Source: Streptomyces iakyrus (lineage in GTDB: Bacteria > Actinomycetota > Actinomycetes > Streptomycetales > Streptomycetaceae). Taken from it: 64,000 nucleotides of DNA. The position numbers were made by a program, and so were the translations under genes. The stretch is taken from contig NZ_JNXI01000004.1 of assembly GCF_000717055.1 (NCBI RefSeq), positions 62,001 to 126,000 on the forward strand, read 5' to 3'. The notes below the pieces were generated by a model. The model did no database searches. It worked only from the letters and a program-made list of their open reading frames with translations, and was not told where the DNA came from. Positions within the stretch are counted from its first letter, which is position 1. Each line of letters opens with the position of its first letter. Shown piece by piece: positions 37,823-52,330 of this stretch.

Positions 37823-39619
37823 TTGCGCACGTCCATCGCCACCGTCTCCCTCAGCGGCTCCCTCACCGAGAAACTCGACGCCGCCGCCCGGGCCGGTTTC
37901 GACGGGGTGGAGATCTTCGAGAACGACCTGCTGGCCAGCCCCCTCACCCCCGAGGACGTCCGCGCCCGCTGCGCCGACCTCGGCCTGCGGATCGACCTCT
38001 ACCAGCCGATGCGGGACATCGAGGCCGTGCCCGAGGCCGAGTTCGCCCGGAACCTGCGGCGGGCCCGGCACAAGTTCGAGCTGATGCGCCGGCTCGGCGC
38101 CGACACGGTCCTCGTCTGCTCCAGCGTCTCCCCGCAGGCGGTGGACGACGACGCCCTCGCCGCCGAACAGCTGAGCCGGCTCGCCGACGCGGCCCGGGAA
38201 GCCGGTGTCCGGGTGGCCTACGAGGCCCTCGCCTGGGGCCGGCACGTCAGCACCTACGACCACGCCTGGCGCATCGTCGAGGCGGCCGGGCACCCGGCGC
38301 TCGGCACCTGCCTGGACAGCTTCCACATCCTCTCCCGCGGCACCGGCACGCAGGGCATCGAGGACATCCCCGGCGAGAAGATCTTCTTCCTCCAGCTCGC
38401 CGACGCCCCGCTGCTCGCCATGGACGTGCTCCAGTGGAGCCGCCACTACCGCTGCTTCCCCGGCCAGGGCGGCTTCGACGTCGCGGGCCTGGTGCGGCAC
38501 GTGCTGGCCACCGGCTACGACGGCCCGCTGTCCCTGGAGGTCTTCAACGACGTCTTCCGGCAGTCCGAGGCCGGAGCGACCGCCGTCGACGCCCGGCGCT
38601 CCCTGCTGCTGCTCCAGGAGGAGGTGGGCAAGGCTCCCCTGCCCGGTCCCGTCGTCCCCACCGGTGTCGCCTTCGCCGAACTGGTCACGCCCGATGCCGA
38701 ACCCCTGGCCGCGCTGCTCGGCGCCCTGGGCTTCACCCGCACCGCACGCCATCGCGGCAAGCCCGTCGGCCTCTGGGAGCAGGGCGACGCCCGGATCCTG
38801 GTCAACACCGGGCCGGCCGTCCGCCGGGACGGCGCCCGGCTCGCCGCGATCGGCCTGGAGTCACCGGACCCGGCCGCGGCGGCCCGGCGCGCCGAGGCGC
38901 TGCTCGCGCCCGTCCTGCCGCGCCGCCGGGCCCCCGGGGACGCCCCGCTGGACGCCGTCGCCGCTCCCGACGGCACGGAGCTGTTCTTCTGCGCCGGCGA
39001 CCGCCCGCAACGGCCCGGCTGGCGGGCCGACTTCGAGGACACGGGCCGGCCGCCGGGGCAGGCGGGCATCCGGGGCATCGACCACCTCGCCCTCACCCAG
39101 CCCTGGCACCACTTCGACGAGGCGGCCCTCTTCCACCGCGGGGTGCTCGGCCTGCACGCCCAGGGGAGCGTGGACGTCGCCGACCCCTATGGCCTGCTGC
39201 GCAGCCGCGCCGTCACCAACGCCGACGGCAGTGTCCGGATCGCCCTCACCGTCGGCGCCGCGCCCACGGACGACACCGTCCACGCCCAGCACATCGCCCT
39301 GGCCACCGACGACGTGGTCGCCGCGGCCCGCCGCTTCCGGGAGGCGGGCGGCAGTCCGCTGCCGGTCCCGTCGAACTACTACGACGGCCTCGCCGCCCGC
39401 TTCGCATTCGCCGACGGCGAGCTGGAGACGTACCGCGACCTCGGCATCCTCTACGACCGCGACGCCCACGGCGTCTTCCGCCACTGCTACACCCGCACCG
39501 TCGGACGGGTCTTCTTCGAACTGGTCCAGCGCGACGGCGGCTACCGGGGCTACGGCGCCGTCAACGCCCCGGTACGGCTGGCCGCGCAGCACGCGGTGCG
39601 GGCGCTCACTGGCGGCTGA
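37823..39619 (+). CDS. Two-domain 3-dehydroshikimate dehydratase (TIM barrel plus HPPD-like domain)
   Basis: A TTG start at 37823 after GAAAGAGG; 598 residues. Residues 1-270 form a sugar-phosphate-isomerase-type barrel with metal-site candidates Glu in VAYEALAWG, Asp in CLDSFHIL, Gln in FLQLADAP and Glu in LSLEVFND. Residues about 280-598 form two VOC modules like 4-hydroxyphenylpyruvate dioxygenase, with iron-type ligands in IDHLALT, AQHIALA and FFELVQRDGGY. This matches bacterial QsuB/QuiC, which turns dehydroshikimate into protocatechuate. The stop overlaps the end of the next, convergent gene by 14 bp. Confidence 0.9.
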   Translation: MRTSIATVSLSGSLTEKLDAAARAGFDGVEIFENDLLASPLTPEDVRARCADLGLRIDLYQPMRDIEAVPEAEFARNLRRARHKFELMRRLGADTVLVCSSVSPQAVDDDALAAEQLSRLADAAREAGVRVAYEALAWGRHVSTYDHAWRIVEAAGHPALGTCLDSFHILSRGTGTQGIEDIPGEKIFFLQLADAPLLAMDVLQWSRHYRCFPGQGGFDVAGLVRHVLATGYDGPLSLEVFNDVFRQSEAGATAVDARRSLLLLQEEVGKAPLPGPVVPTGVAFAELVTPDAEPLAALLGALGFTRTARHRGKPVGLWEQGDARILVNTGPAVRRDGARLAAIGLESPDPAAAARRAEALLAPVLPRRRAPGDAPLDAVAAPDGTELFFCAGDRPQRPGWRADFEDTGRPPGQAGIRGIDHLALTQPWHHFDEAALFHRGVLGLHAQGSVDVADPYGLLRSRAVTNADGSVRIALTVGAAPTDDTVHAQHIALATDDVVAAARRFREAGGSPLPVPSNYYDGLAARFAFADGELETYRDLGILYDRDAHGVFRHCYTRTVGRVFFELVQRDGGYRGYGAVNAPVRLAAQHAVRALTGG

Positions 39620-41072
39620 CGGTCCGGGTGATGCCGGTGACGACGGTGGTGGCCAGCGTCCAGCCCGTGACGACCAGGGCGTAGGAGAACCACTGGTACC
39701 GGCCGGCGGGCGCGAAGGCGCCCTCCTGCCCGAAGGAGATCACGGGCAGGAGCAGGTCGAGTGTGTAGAACACGGGGTTGAACTGCGGGGCCTCGTCCGC
39801 CTTCAGCGGCCGGGGATGGTGCAGCGCGAACGTGAGGGAGCCGATCACGAGCAGCGACAGCAGCCAGCCCGCCGCCCGCAGCGGGCGGAAGCCGTAACCG
39901 ACGGTGGCGTCCTGCACATAGCCCCACAGCCGGCCGTACCAGGGCAGGGTGCCGCGGTGGCGGCGCTGCTTGGCGAGCTGGACGCGCCGGGCGGCATGGT
40001 CGTCGCCGATCCGCCGGTAGGCGGCGGTCAACTGCTCGTAGGCGTGCGGGACATAGCCGTCGCCGTCGCGCTCCAGCATCGTCAGGCGGCGCCGGGCGGG
40101 CACGTGCGGAGTGAGCGAGGTGTAGACGAGGCCGTCGAGCAGGACCCTTGGCGGGATCACCTCCGGCTCCAGCCACAGCACGTCCACCTGGGCGCGGCGC
40201 AGGTTGAGCGTGCCCTCCAGCGGGGGACTCTCGCGCAGCCAGAGTTCCCCGATGACACAGCTGCCGGCGCGCAGCGCCGGGCCCCCGGGGTTCACCAGGC
40301 GGGCGTGCGACAGGTTGAGCCTTCCCGTGACGCGGGCGCCGCGCAGGCCGATCCAGCCGAGCACCGACGCGCTGCGCAGGAGGACGTCGCCCTCCGCCGT
40401 GAGCGTCTCCGCGTCGAGGGCGATCTCTCCGGCGCCGGCCTCCAGCCGCGTCTCGTTGAAGTCGATCGTCCCGGCCACCGAGGCGCCCGTCAGCCGCACC
40501 TCGCCGCGTGTCCGCAGGCCCGGCGCGGACAGACCGTCCCCGATCGTCACATGGTTGAGCTGGAGCACCGGCTGGCCCGGGGGCGCTTGGCCGATGTCGG
40601 CACCGTCCAGGAACAGGGCACCGGAGAGCTGCGCGCCACCGAGCTTGACGGGCCCGTCGATGAGGCAGTCCGACAGGCGCAGGACGCCGTCGACGCGCAG
40701 GGTGGCGGCCTCCAGGCCGGGCAGTACGGACCGGCGCAGGTTCAGCTGGCGCAGCCGGGCCGCGTACAGGACGGGCACGTCCTCGAAGAAGCAGTCGCTG
40801 AGCCGGACGGCGTGGTCGATGTCGCTGTACTGGAGGTTCAGCACCCCGGTGATCCGCGCGCCCGCCAGCCGGAGGGCGGCCGTCTCCCCGTCCTCCTGCG
40901 GGGAGCTCAGCAGCAGGGCCCGCACCACGGACGCCCGCACGGTCCGTTCGGGACCCCATTCCGCGCCCCGCGTCGGATCCTCGTCGCCCTGGTCCCGGAG
41001 GTCCACGTTCTCCCCGCGCGGAAAGGCGCGCCACACCCGCTCCTCGGCGGGCGTCATGTCGGTGATCTCCAT
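39606..41072 (-). CDS. Beta-helix-repeat protein with C-terminal membrane/channel-like segment
   Basis: Start taken at the ATG at 41072 (an ATG at 41057 is possible); 488 residues. Residues about 60-310 are right-handed beta-helix repeats of roughly 20 residues (LAGARITGVLNL, VRLSDCFFE, LGGAQLSGALFLDGADIG). Then come a basic helix region (AYRRIGDDHAARRVQLAKQ), a membrane helix (LLSLLVIGSLTFAL), a pore-like PVISFGQEGAF stretch and a last helix (SYALVVTGWTLATTVV). Streptomyces homologues carry the label membrane-associated oxidoreductase, which the sequence does not support. A gated channel or scaffold is as likely. Confidence 0.8.
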   Translation of the reverse strand: MEITDMTPAEERVWRAFPRGENVDLRDQGDEDPTRGAEWGPERTVRASVVRALLLSSPQEDGETAALRLAGARITGVLNLQYSDIDHAVRLSDCFFEDVPVLYAARLRQLNLRRSVLPGLEAATLRVDGVLRLSDCLIDGPVKLGGAQLSGALFLDGADIGQAPPGQPVLQLNHVTIGDGLSAPGLRTRGEVRLTGASVAGTIDFNETRLEAGAGEIALDAETLTAEGDVLLRSASVLGWIGLRGARVTGRLNLSHARLVNPGGPALRAGSCVIGELWLRESPPLEGTLNLRRAQVDVLWLEPEVIPPRVLLDGLVYTSLTPHVPARRRLTMLERDGDGYVPHAYEQLTAAYRRIGDDHAARRVQLAKQRRHRGTLPWYGRLWGYVQDATVGYGFRPLRAAGWLLSLLVIGSLTFALHHPRPLKADEAPQFNPVFYTLDLLLPVISFGQEGAFAPAGRYQWFSYALVVTGWTLATTVVTGITRTVSRQ

Positions 41073-41113
41073 CAGCGGGGACTCTGACGCGCCCGGCCGG
41101 AGGCTGTCAACAC

Positions 41114-41243
41114 AGAGCCCGCTTATGAACCCCCGCCTGCGCCCCGACGCCCGGCACGCACCCTCGCCGCACGCCGAGGGCACGCACCGAACGCCGCTGC
41201 GCCCGCGCTCCGCGCGGACGACGGGGGTTCAGAAGCAGGCTCT
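41114..41243. repeat. Long imperfect inverted repeat (24-nt arms) with an inner hairpin
   Basis: Arms at 41114-41137 and 41220-41243 match at 21 of 24 positions as reverse complements. The 82-base interval includes a perfect stem CCCTCG-N8-CGAGGG at 41161-41180. The element lies after the phosphatase stop and before the beta-helix gene start, both leftward, so it may terminate the pentose-phosphate operon or be a structured leader. Confidence 0.6.
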
Positions 41244-41262
41244 CACCTCCGGCCGGGGCTCG

Positions 41263-41850
41263 TTACGCCCTGGAGTTCCACTCCGCGATCACGGGTCGGC
41301 CGTGCTCGGTCGACAGCCGGCTGACCGTGCCGGTCTCCAGCCGGAACAACTGCCCCCGCGCCGGGGGCAGACCCAGCCGGCGGGCCGTCAGGACGCGGAG
41401 GAAGTGCCCGTGCGCCACCAGCATCACATCGCCCTCGGGCAGCGACTTCTCCGCCCGGGCCAGCACCCGGTCGGCGCGTTCGCCGACCTCCTCGGGGGAC
41501 TCGCCGGGCCGGCCGTCGGGGCCGGGCGGCCCCCCGTCGGTCCACAGGTCCCAGTCGGGCCGGGTGCGGTGTATCTCCTCGGTGGTGACGCCCTCGTAGG
41601 CGCCGTAGTACCACTCGTGCAGGTCCGCGTCCCGCACGGTCCCGGTCAGGCCCGCGAGTTCGGCGGTGCGCACCGCGCGGGCGAGCGGGCTGGTCAGGAC
41701 CAGTGCGAAGGCACGGCCCGCCAGGAGCGGGGCGAGGGAGGCGGCCTGCTCCTCACCGTGCGGGGTGAGGGGCAGGTCGGTGAAGCTGGTGTGCTGTCCG
41801 CTCCGGCTCCACTCCGTCTCGCCGTGGCGGACCAGCAGCAGATCGCCCAC
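41263..41850 (-). CDS. Histidine phosphatase family protein
   Basis: A GTG at 41850, three bases after the gnd stop and with GAAGAAGG before it; 195 residues. The phosphohistidine motif VRHGETEW places the catalytic His at residue 9, followed by TSPLARAVRTAEL, an acid Glu in HEWYYGAYEG and the second His in VAHGHFLRVL. Members dephosphorylate sugar phosphates, nucleotides or phosphoglycerate. As the last gene of the tkt-gnd operon it may act on a sugar phosphate of that route. Confidence 0.88.
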   Translation of the reverse strand: MGDLLLVRHGETEWSRSGQHTSFTDLPLTPHGEEQAASLAPLLAGRAFALVLTSPLARAVRTAELAGLTGTVRDADLHEWYYGAYEGVTTEEIHRTRPDWDLWTDGGPPGPDGRPGESPEEVGERADRVLARAEKSLPEGDVMLVAHGHFLRVLTARRLGLPPARGQLFRLETGTVSRLSTEHGRPVIAEWNSRA

Positions 41851-41852
41851 GC

Positions 41853-44825
<2,973 letters not shown>

Positions 44826-44829
<4 letters not shown>

Positions 44830-46412
44830 GGCCTGCGCCAGCTCCGTCCGTCTCGTGCGAGCATCTCGTCGGCTTCCTCGGGTCCCCAGCTGCCCGAGGC
44901 GTACTGCGCGGGCCGGCCGTGCATGGCCCAGTACTGCTCGATCGGGTCGAGGATCTTCCAGGACTCTTCCACTTCCTGGTGACGGGGGAACAGGTTGGCG
45001 TCGCCCAGGAGGACGTCGAGGATCAGCCGTTCGTACGCCTCGGGGCTCGACTCGGTGAACGACTCGCCGTAGGCGAAGTCCATCGTCACGTCCCGGATCT
45101 CCATTGAGGTGCCCGGCACCTTCGAGCCGAAGCGGACCGTCATGCCCTCGTCCGGCTGGACGCGGATGACGATCGCGTTGGAGCCCAGCTCCTCGGTCGC
45201 TGTGGAGTCGAAGGGGGAGTGCGGGGCCCGCTGGAAGACCACCGCGATCTCCGTCACCCGGCGGCCCAGCCGCTTGCCGGTGCGCAGGTAGAACGGGACG
45301 CCGGCCCAGCGGCGGTTGTCCACCTGGAGCCGGACCGCGGCGTACGTGTCGGTGGTGGACGACTGGTCGATGCCGTCCTCCTCCAGATAGCCGCGCACCT
45401 TCGTGCCGCCCTGCCAGGCCGCCGCGTACTGGCCGCGCACGGTGCCCTGGCCCAGGTCCTGCGGCAGCCGCACGGCCTTGAGGACCTTCAGCTTCTCGGT
45501 GAGAAGCGAGGCGGCGTCGAAGGCGGCCGGCTCCTCCATCGCGGTGAGCGCCATCAGCTGGAGCAGGTGGTTCTGGATGACGTCACGGGCGGCGCCGATG
45601 CCGTCGTAGTACCCGGCCCGGCCGCCGATGCCGATGTCCTCGGCCATGGTGATCTGCACGTGGTCCACGAAGGACCGGTTCCAGATCACGATGCGGTTGA
45701 GCTCCTCGGCCGACCGCAGGTCGTGCCCGAACGGCTTCTCGATGACCGCGCGGCGCCAGGAACCCTCGGGGGCGCTCGCCAGCTTGTGCTTCTTCAGCTG
45801 CTGGACGACCTTCGGGAAGAACTTCGGCGGCACCGACAGGTAGAAGGCGTAGTTGCCGCTGGTGCCCCGGGAGGCGTCCAGCTCCTCCACGGCGGAGCGC
45901 AGCTGCTTGAACGCCGTGTCGTCGTCGAAGTCGCCGGGGATGAACCGCATGCCCTCGGCGAGCTGCTGCCAGACCTCCTCGCGGAACGGGGTCCGGGCGT
46001 GCTCACGCACCGCGTCGTGCACGACCTGCGCGAAGTCCTGGTCCTCCCAGTCCCGGCGGGCGAAGCCCACCAGCGAGAAGCCCGGCGGCAGCAGGCCGCG
46101 GTTGGCCAGGTCGTACACGGCCGGCATGAGCTTCTTGCGGGACAGGTCGCCGGTGACGCCGAAGATGACCAGCCCGGAGGGGCCCGCGATCCTGGGCAGC
46201 CGGCGGTCCTGCGGGTCGCGCAGCGGGTTGACGAAGTCGGTGTCGGTGTCGGTGTCGGCGCGGTCCACGGACGGGGCGGCCTCCGCCGTGCCGCTCACCC
46301 CGGTCTGCTCGACCCCGGCCGCCTCCTGCGCGGCCCGGGCCTCCTTGTCCTCCTTGGTCCCCTTGGTCTCCTGTTCGGCCGTCTGGGGGATGCCCTCGAT
46401 GCCCTCGCTCAT
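44826..46412 (-). CDS. zwf: Glucose-6-phosphate 1-dehydrogenase with the active-site block deleted
   Basis: A 528-residue frame with an acidic 60-residue N-terminal extension (including a TDTDTD repeat), the NADP site [27 protein letters not shown], and a normal C-terminus ending [17 protein letters not shown]. The family block between the ELN helix and the VDHVQIT strand is missing: SAEELNRI is joined directly to [10 protein letters not shown] near residue 241 (DNA about 45683-45692). This removes roughly 38 residues in frame, including the signature DHYLGKE with catalytic His and Lys. The product should be inactive as G6PDH if the DNA is right. It is coupled to tal and opcA by ATGA overlaps. 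Confidence 0.85.
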
Positions 46413-47554
46413 TCCGCGTCAACTCCCTTGCTGTTCAAGGACTTGGTGACCGCGTCCAGCAGGTCCTGCCAGGCCACCTCGAACTTGGCCACGCCCTCGT
46501 CCTCCAGTTGCCGCACCACCTCGTCGTATGCAATGCCGAGCCGTTCGACGGCCGCCAGGTCCGCGCGGGCCCGGTCGTAGCCGCCGGTGACGGTGTCGCC
46601 CCGGACGTCGCCGTGGTCGGCGACGGCGTTCAGCGTTGCCTCCGGCATGGTGTTGACCGTGCCGGGGGCGACCAGCTCGTCCACGTACAGGGTGTCCTTG
46701 TAGGCCGGGTCCTTCACACCGGTGGAGGCCCAAAGGGGGCGCTGCCGGTTGGCTCCGGCGCCTTCCAGGGCCTGCCAGCGCTCCCCCTCGAAGACCTGTT
46801 CGTACGCCTCGTAGGCGAGCCGGGCGTTGGCCAGGGCCGCCCGGCCCTTCAGGGCGAGGGCCTCGTCCGTGCCCAGCAGCGTCAGCCGCTTGTCGATCTC
46901 GGAGTCCACGCGGGAGACGAAGAACGACGCGACCGAGTGGATCGCCGACAGGCCGAGCCCGGCCGTCCGCGCCTTCTCCAGGCCGGCGAGGTAGGCGTCC
47001 ATCACCTCGCGGTAGCGCTCCAGGGAGAAGATCAGCGTCACATTGACACTGATACCCGCTCCGATCACTTCCGTGATCGCCGGCAGGCCCGCCTTCGTCG
47101 CCGGGATCTTGATCATCACGTTGGGGCGGTCCACCAGCCAGGCCAGCTGCCGGGCCTCGGCGACGGTCGCCGCCGTGTCGTGGGCGAGGCGCGGGTCGAC
47201 CTCGATGGAGACCCGGCCGTCCCGGCCGCCACTCGCCTCGTACACCGGCCGCAGCACGTCGGCGGCGGCCCGGACGTCGGCGGTCGTCATCATCCGGACG
47301 GCCTCGTCGACGGTCACACCGCGCACCGCCAGGTCGGCGAGCTGCTCCTCGTAGCCCACACCGGAGCCGATGGCGGCCTGGAAGATGGACGGGTTGGTGG
47401 TGACGCCGACGACGTTCCGCGTGGCGACGAGCCCGGCCAGGCCGCCGGACTCGATCCGCCGGCGCGACAGGTCGTCGAGCCAGATCGACACGCCCTCGTC
47501 GGACAGGCGCTGGAGTGCTCCCGCGGTAGCGGTCGCTTCGGTCACAGTGATCAT
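46409..47554 (-). CDS. tal: Transaldolase
   Basis: A 381-residue actinobacterial-type transaldolase, apparently complete. Motifs include the substrate-site [14 protein letters not shown] near residue 50, [13 protein letters not shown], the Schiff-base Lys in [14 protein letters not shown], and [15 protein letters not shown]. It exchanges dihydroxyacetone units between sugar phosphates in the non-oxidative pentose-phosphate route. It lies between tkt (19 bp gap) and zwf (ATGA overlap). Confidence 0.93.
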   Translation of the reverse strand: MITVTEATATAGALQRLSDEGVSIWLDDLSRRRIESGGLAGLVATRNVVGVTTNPSIFQAAIGSGVGYEEQLADLAVRGVTVDEAVRMMTTADVRAAADVLRPVYEASGGRDGRVSIEVDPRLAHDTAATVAEARQLAWLVDRPNVMIKIPATKAGLPAITEVIGAGISVNVTLIFSLERYREVMDAYLAGLEKARTAGLGLSAIHSVASFFVSRVDSEIDKRLTLLGTDEALALKGRAALANARLAYEAYEQVFEGERWQALEGAGANRQRPLWASTGVKDPAYKDTLYVDELVAPGTVNTMPEATLNAVADHGDVRGDTVTGGYDRARADLAAVERLGIAYDEVVRQLEDEGVAKFEVAWQDLLDAVTKSLNSKGVDAE

Positions 47555-47573
47555 CTTCTTTCGGGCGGTCGGA

Positions 47574-49655
<2,082 letters not shown>

Positions 49656-49694
49656 GAAGTCCTCGATCGGAGCGGCGTGGCTGGTCTGACGCGT

Positions 49695-49719
49695 TCAAAA
49701 CTAAAAGTCTGACTTTTGA
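49695..49719. promoter_or_regulatory. Nested A/T palindrome (AAAAGT-CTG-ACTTTT) between tkt and araC-type gene
   Basis: A perfect 6-bp dyad at 49703-49717 is nested in an outer TCAAAA/TTTTGA pair (49695-49700, 49714-49719). It stands out in GC-rich DNA and lies 40 bp before tkt and about 90 bp before the AraC-type start. A regulator site for one or both is likely. Confidence 0.5.
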
Positions 49720-49806
49720 GGCGGTAGGTCGGCATGTGCCAGCCTGTGGTGAAAGTGGGACACCCACCGGCAGCAGGGCGCGCGAACGGGGCGGTACGAG
49801 GCGGAC

Positions 49807-50703
49807 ATGGCGAACATGGCGGACAGAAACATTCAAGGCGGCGACGGGATCGATACCTTCCCCTTCCCGGTCGAACTCAGCGTCGGCGGCGTGGGCATGC
49901 AGGTCGGCCCGATGGGAGCCGGCCGTACCTGGCACGCCGACGCCCCCCTGGAGCGCGTGCACCGCATCGACTTCCATGTCGTGATGCTGTTCGGCGCGGG
50001 CCCGGTCCGGCACATGGTCGACTTCACCGAACACGAGGCCACCGCCGGGGACCTGCTGTGGATCCGCCCGGGGCAGGTCCACCGCTTCTCGCGCACCGGC
50101 GAGTACCGCGGAACCGCGCTGACCATGCAGCCCGGCTTCCTGCCCCGCTCGACCGTGGAGGCCACCGGCCTCTACCGCTACGACCTGCCGCCGCTGCTGC
50201 GCCCCGACGCGGCCCAACTGGCCGGTCTTCGGGCCGCGCTCGCACAGCTGCGGCGCGAGTACGAGGACGCGGACACCCTGCCGCTGAGCCTGCACACCGC
50301 CGTCCTGCGCCATACGCTGACGGCGTTCCTGCTGCGGCTCGCCCATCTCGCGGCGCGTTCGGCCCCGGCCCTGCACCGGCGGACCGACTCCACCTTCACC
50401 CTCTTCCGGGACGCCGTCGAACGGGACTTCGCCACCAACCACAGCGTCAGCGCCTACGCCGACGCGCTCGGCTACTCCCGCCGCACCCTGGTCCGCGCGG
50501 TGCGCGCCGCGACCGGCGAGACCCCCAAGGCCTTCATCGACAAGCGGGTCGTCCTGGAGGCCAAGCGGCTCCTCGCCCACACGGAACTGCCGATCGGCCG
50601 GGTCGGCGCGGCAGTCGGCTTCCCCGACGCCGCCAACTTCTCCAAGTTCTTCCACCAGCACACGGATCAGACCCCGGCGGCCTTCCGGGCGGAGCTGCGC
50701 TGA
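49807..50703 (+). CDS. AraC-family transcription regulator
   Basis: A 298-residue protein from the ATG at 49807. An N-terminal cupin-like ligand domain (HRIDFHVVMLFGAGPVRHMVDF, DLLWIRPGQVHRFS) precedes the double helix-turn-helix (HSVSAYADALGYSRRTLVRAV and LPIGRVGAAVGFPDAANFSKFFHQHTDQTP, residues about 210-295). It is divergent from tkt and convergent with the GH16 gene. Its ligand is unknown; sugars or antibiotics are typical. Confidence 0.9.
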   Translation: MANMADRNIQGGDGIDTFPFPVELSVGGVGMQVGPMGAGRTWHADAPLERVHRIDFHVVMLFGAGPVRHMVDFTEHEATAGDLLWIRPGQVHRFSRTGEYRGTALTMQPGFLPRSTVEATGLYRYDLPPLLRPDAAQLAGLRAALAQLRREYEDADTLPLSLHTAVLRHTLTAFLLRLAHLAARSAPALHRRTDSTFTLFRDAVERDFATNHSVSAYADALGYSRRTLVRAVRAATGETPKAFIDKRVVLEAKRLLAHTELPIGRVGAAVGFPDAANFSKFFHQHTDQTPAAFRAELR

Positions 50704-50710
50704 GGGTGCA

Positions 50711-50746
50711 GAAGAGGGGCTCCACGCACGCGTGGAGCCCCTCTTC
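50711..50746. terminator. Perfect 17-bp-stem hairpin, bidirectional terminator
   Basis: GAAGAGGGGCTCCACGC (50711-50727) and its exact complement (50730-50746) are separated by AC. It lies between the stops of the AraC-type and GH16 genes. Confidence 0.85.
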
Positions 50747-50754
50747 GGGTGTTC

Positions 50755-52149
50755 TCAGTGCCCGAAGGTGAACCAGTTGACGTTCACGAAGTCCGCCGGC
50801 TGCCCGCTGGTGAAGGTCAGATAGACGTCGTGCGTGCCGGTCACGCCACTGATGTTCGCCGGGACGGTCCGCCATGACTGCCAGCCCCCGGTGCTGCCCA
50901 CCGCGAAGCTCCCGACGGGCGCGTTGCCGCGGCTGTCCAGCCGGACCTCGACCAGCCCGCTGACGCCGCCCGCCGCGCCGCTCGCGACCCGGGCGCTGAA
51001 CTGCCGGGCCGCCGTGGAGCCGAAGTTCACGCCCTTGAAGTGCAGCCAGTCGCCGCTTGCGAGCGCGCCGACGTTCTGCCCGCCGCCGGTGTCGGCCGTC
51101 GTCTCGGTGATCACGCCGGACTGGCCGTCGTAGGACTCGGCCTGGATGGCGGAGTAGGCGTCGCGGTTCCCGGTCGGCGGTGTCGTGGTGCCACCGCCGG
51201 ACGACAGCACCTGGACGTAGTCGACGACCATCGCGTGGCCCGGCTGCGTCCCGGCGTCCGGGCCGCCGCCGAACGCGTCGGGGAAGCCGCCGCCCATCGC
51301 GACGTTCAGGATGATGAAGAAGCCGTGGTCGGTCGCGTTCTTCCAGGTCGTCGCGTCGACCTGGTTGGCGCGCACGGTGTGGAAGTTGACGCCGTCGAGG
51401 TAGAAGCGGATCTCCTCGACGTTCGTCGAGCGGTCCCACTCCATCCGGTACGTGTGGAAGCCGGCCTGACAGGAGGTGCCCTGACAGGTCGTCGAGCCGC
51501 CGATGCCGCTGGTCTCGTTGCAGGGGCCGCCCGGGGACGTACCGCAGTGCATCGTCGCGAACACCGTGTTCATGCCCTGGGTGTTCTCCATGATGTCCAG
51601 CTCGCCGACCGCCGGCCAGTTCCAGTAGTCGCCGCGGTACGGCGCGCCCAGCATCCAGAACGCCGGCCAGTAGCCCTTGGCGGCCGCCCCGGTGACGTTC
51701 GGCACCTGGATGCGCGACTCGACGCGGAGCTTGCCGCCGGCCGGGGGCTGGAAGTCGGTGCGGTTGGTCTCGATCCGGCCGGAGGTCCAGTTGCCGGCGG
51801 CGTCCCGCCGGGGCGTGATCCGGAGGTTGCCGTTGCCGTCGAGCGAGACGTTGGCCGTGCTGTTGGTCATCGTCTCGATCTCGCCGGTGCCCCAGTTGGC
51901 GGGACCGCCGGGATAGCCCTTGCCCGTCGCGTACTGCCAGTCGGCGGTGTTGACGCCGGTGCCGGCGGCGCCGTTGAAGTCGTCCACGAACACCTGCGTC
52001 CAGCCCGACGGGGGCGGCGGCGCGGAGGCGTTCGCGGACGGGGTGGCGACCGCGGAGGCGGCCGCCGCGAGGCCGAGGGTGCTGACGACGGCGACGAACG
52101 CCCGCCGGAAGGGGCGGGGTCCGCGGGGAGTGCTTGAGGTTCCGCTCAT
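50755..52149 (-). CDS. Secreted GH16 endo-beta-1,3-glucanase with CBM6
   Basis: Start at the ATG at 52149 with GAGAGG upstream; 464 residues. A Tat/Sec-like leader (RRAFVAVVSTLGLAAAASA) is followed by a GH16 domain to about residue 320 with catalytic Glu183, Asp185 and Glu188 in GELDIMEN and the WPAFWML strand. A Gly/Thr/Pro linker then leads to a CBM6 (YSAIQAESYDGQSG, GDWLHFKGVNFG, VYLTFTSG). It cuts inside laminarin-like chains outside the cell. The perfect operator TGAGAGCGCTCTCA lies 24 bp upstream of its start. Confidence 0.92.
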   Translation of the reverse strand: MSGTSSTPRGPRPFRRAFVAVVSTLGLAAAASAVATPSANASAPPPPSGWTQVFVDDFNGAAGTGVNTADWQYATGKGYPGGPANWGTGEIETMTNSTANVSLDGNGNLRITPRRDAAGNWTSGRIETNRTDFQPPAGGKLRVESRIQVPNVTGAAAKGYWPAFWMLGAPYRGDYWNWPAVGELDIMENTQGMNTVFATMHCGTSPGGPCNETSGIGGSTTCQGTSCQAGFHTYRMEWDRSTNVEEIRFYLDGVNFHTVRANQVDATTWKNATDHGFFIILNVAMGGGFPDAFGGGPDAGTQPGHAMVVDYVQVLSSGGGTTTPPTGNRDAYSAIQAESYDGQSGVITETTADTGGGQNVGALASGDWLHFKGVNFGSTAARQFSARVASGAAGGVSGLVEVRLDSRGNAPVGSFAVGSTGGWQSWRTVPANISGVTGTHDVYLTFTSGQPADFVNVNWFTFGH

Positions 52150-52173
52150 GTGGGGGCCTCTCGGGGAAGGGGG

Positions 52174-52187
52174 TGAGAGCGCTCTCA
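52174..52187. promoter_or_regulatory. Perfect operator palindrome TGAGAGCGCTCTCA, proximal to GH16
   Basis: A 14-bp perfect palindrome lies 24 bp before the GH16 ATG. Its form is that of CebR/LacI-family operators in actinomycetes. An identical copy is at 52331 and a weaker one before the GH55 gene. Confidence 0.75.
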
Positions 52188-52330
52188 AAGTGTCGTCAAT
52201 GTGCTGCACGCCGTCCGGGGCGTCAAGAGGTAAAGCCAGGAAAACTGCGGCGGGCGTGGTGTGTGCACAGCTTGAACGCCCGGTGAGCTGCGGGGGAGTT
52301 GTGGGTGGCAGCGGGAGAGGCAGGCCTGCG

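Noticed and set aside
38205..41087. 960-codon plus-strand ORF across two genes
   Set aside because: Ser/Pro/Arg-rich shadow of the dehydratase and of the opposite beta-helix gene.
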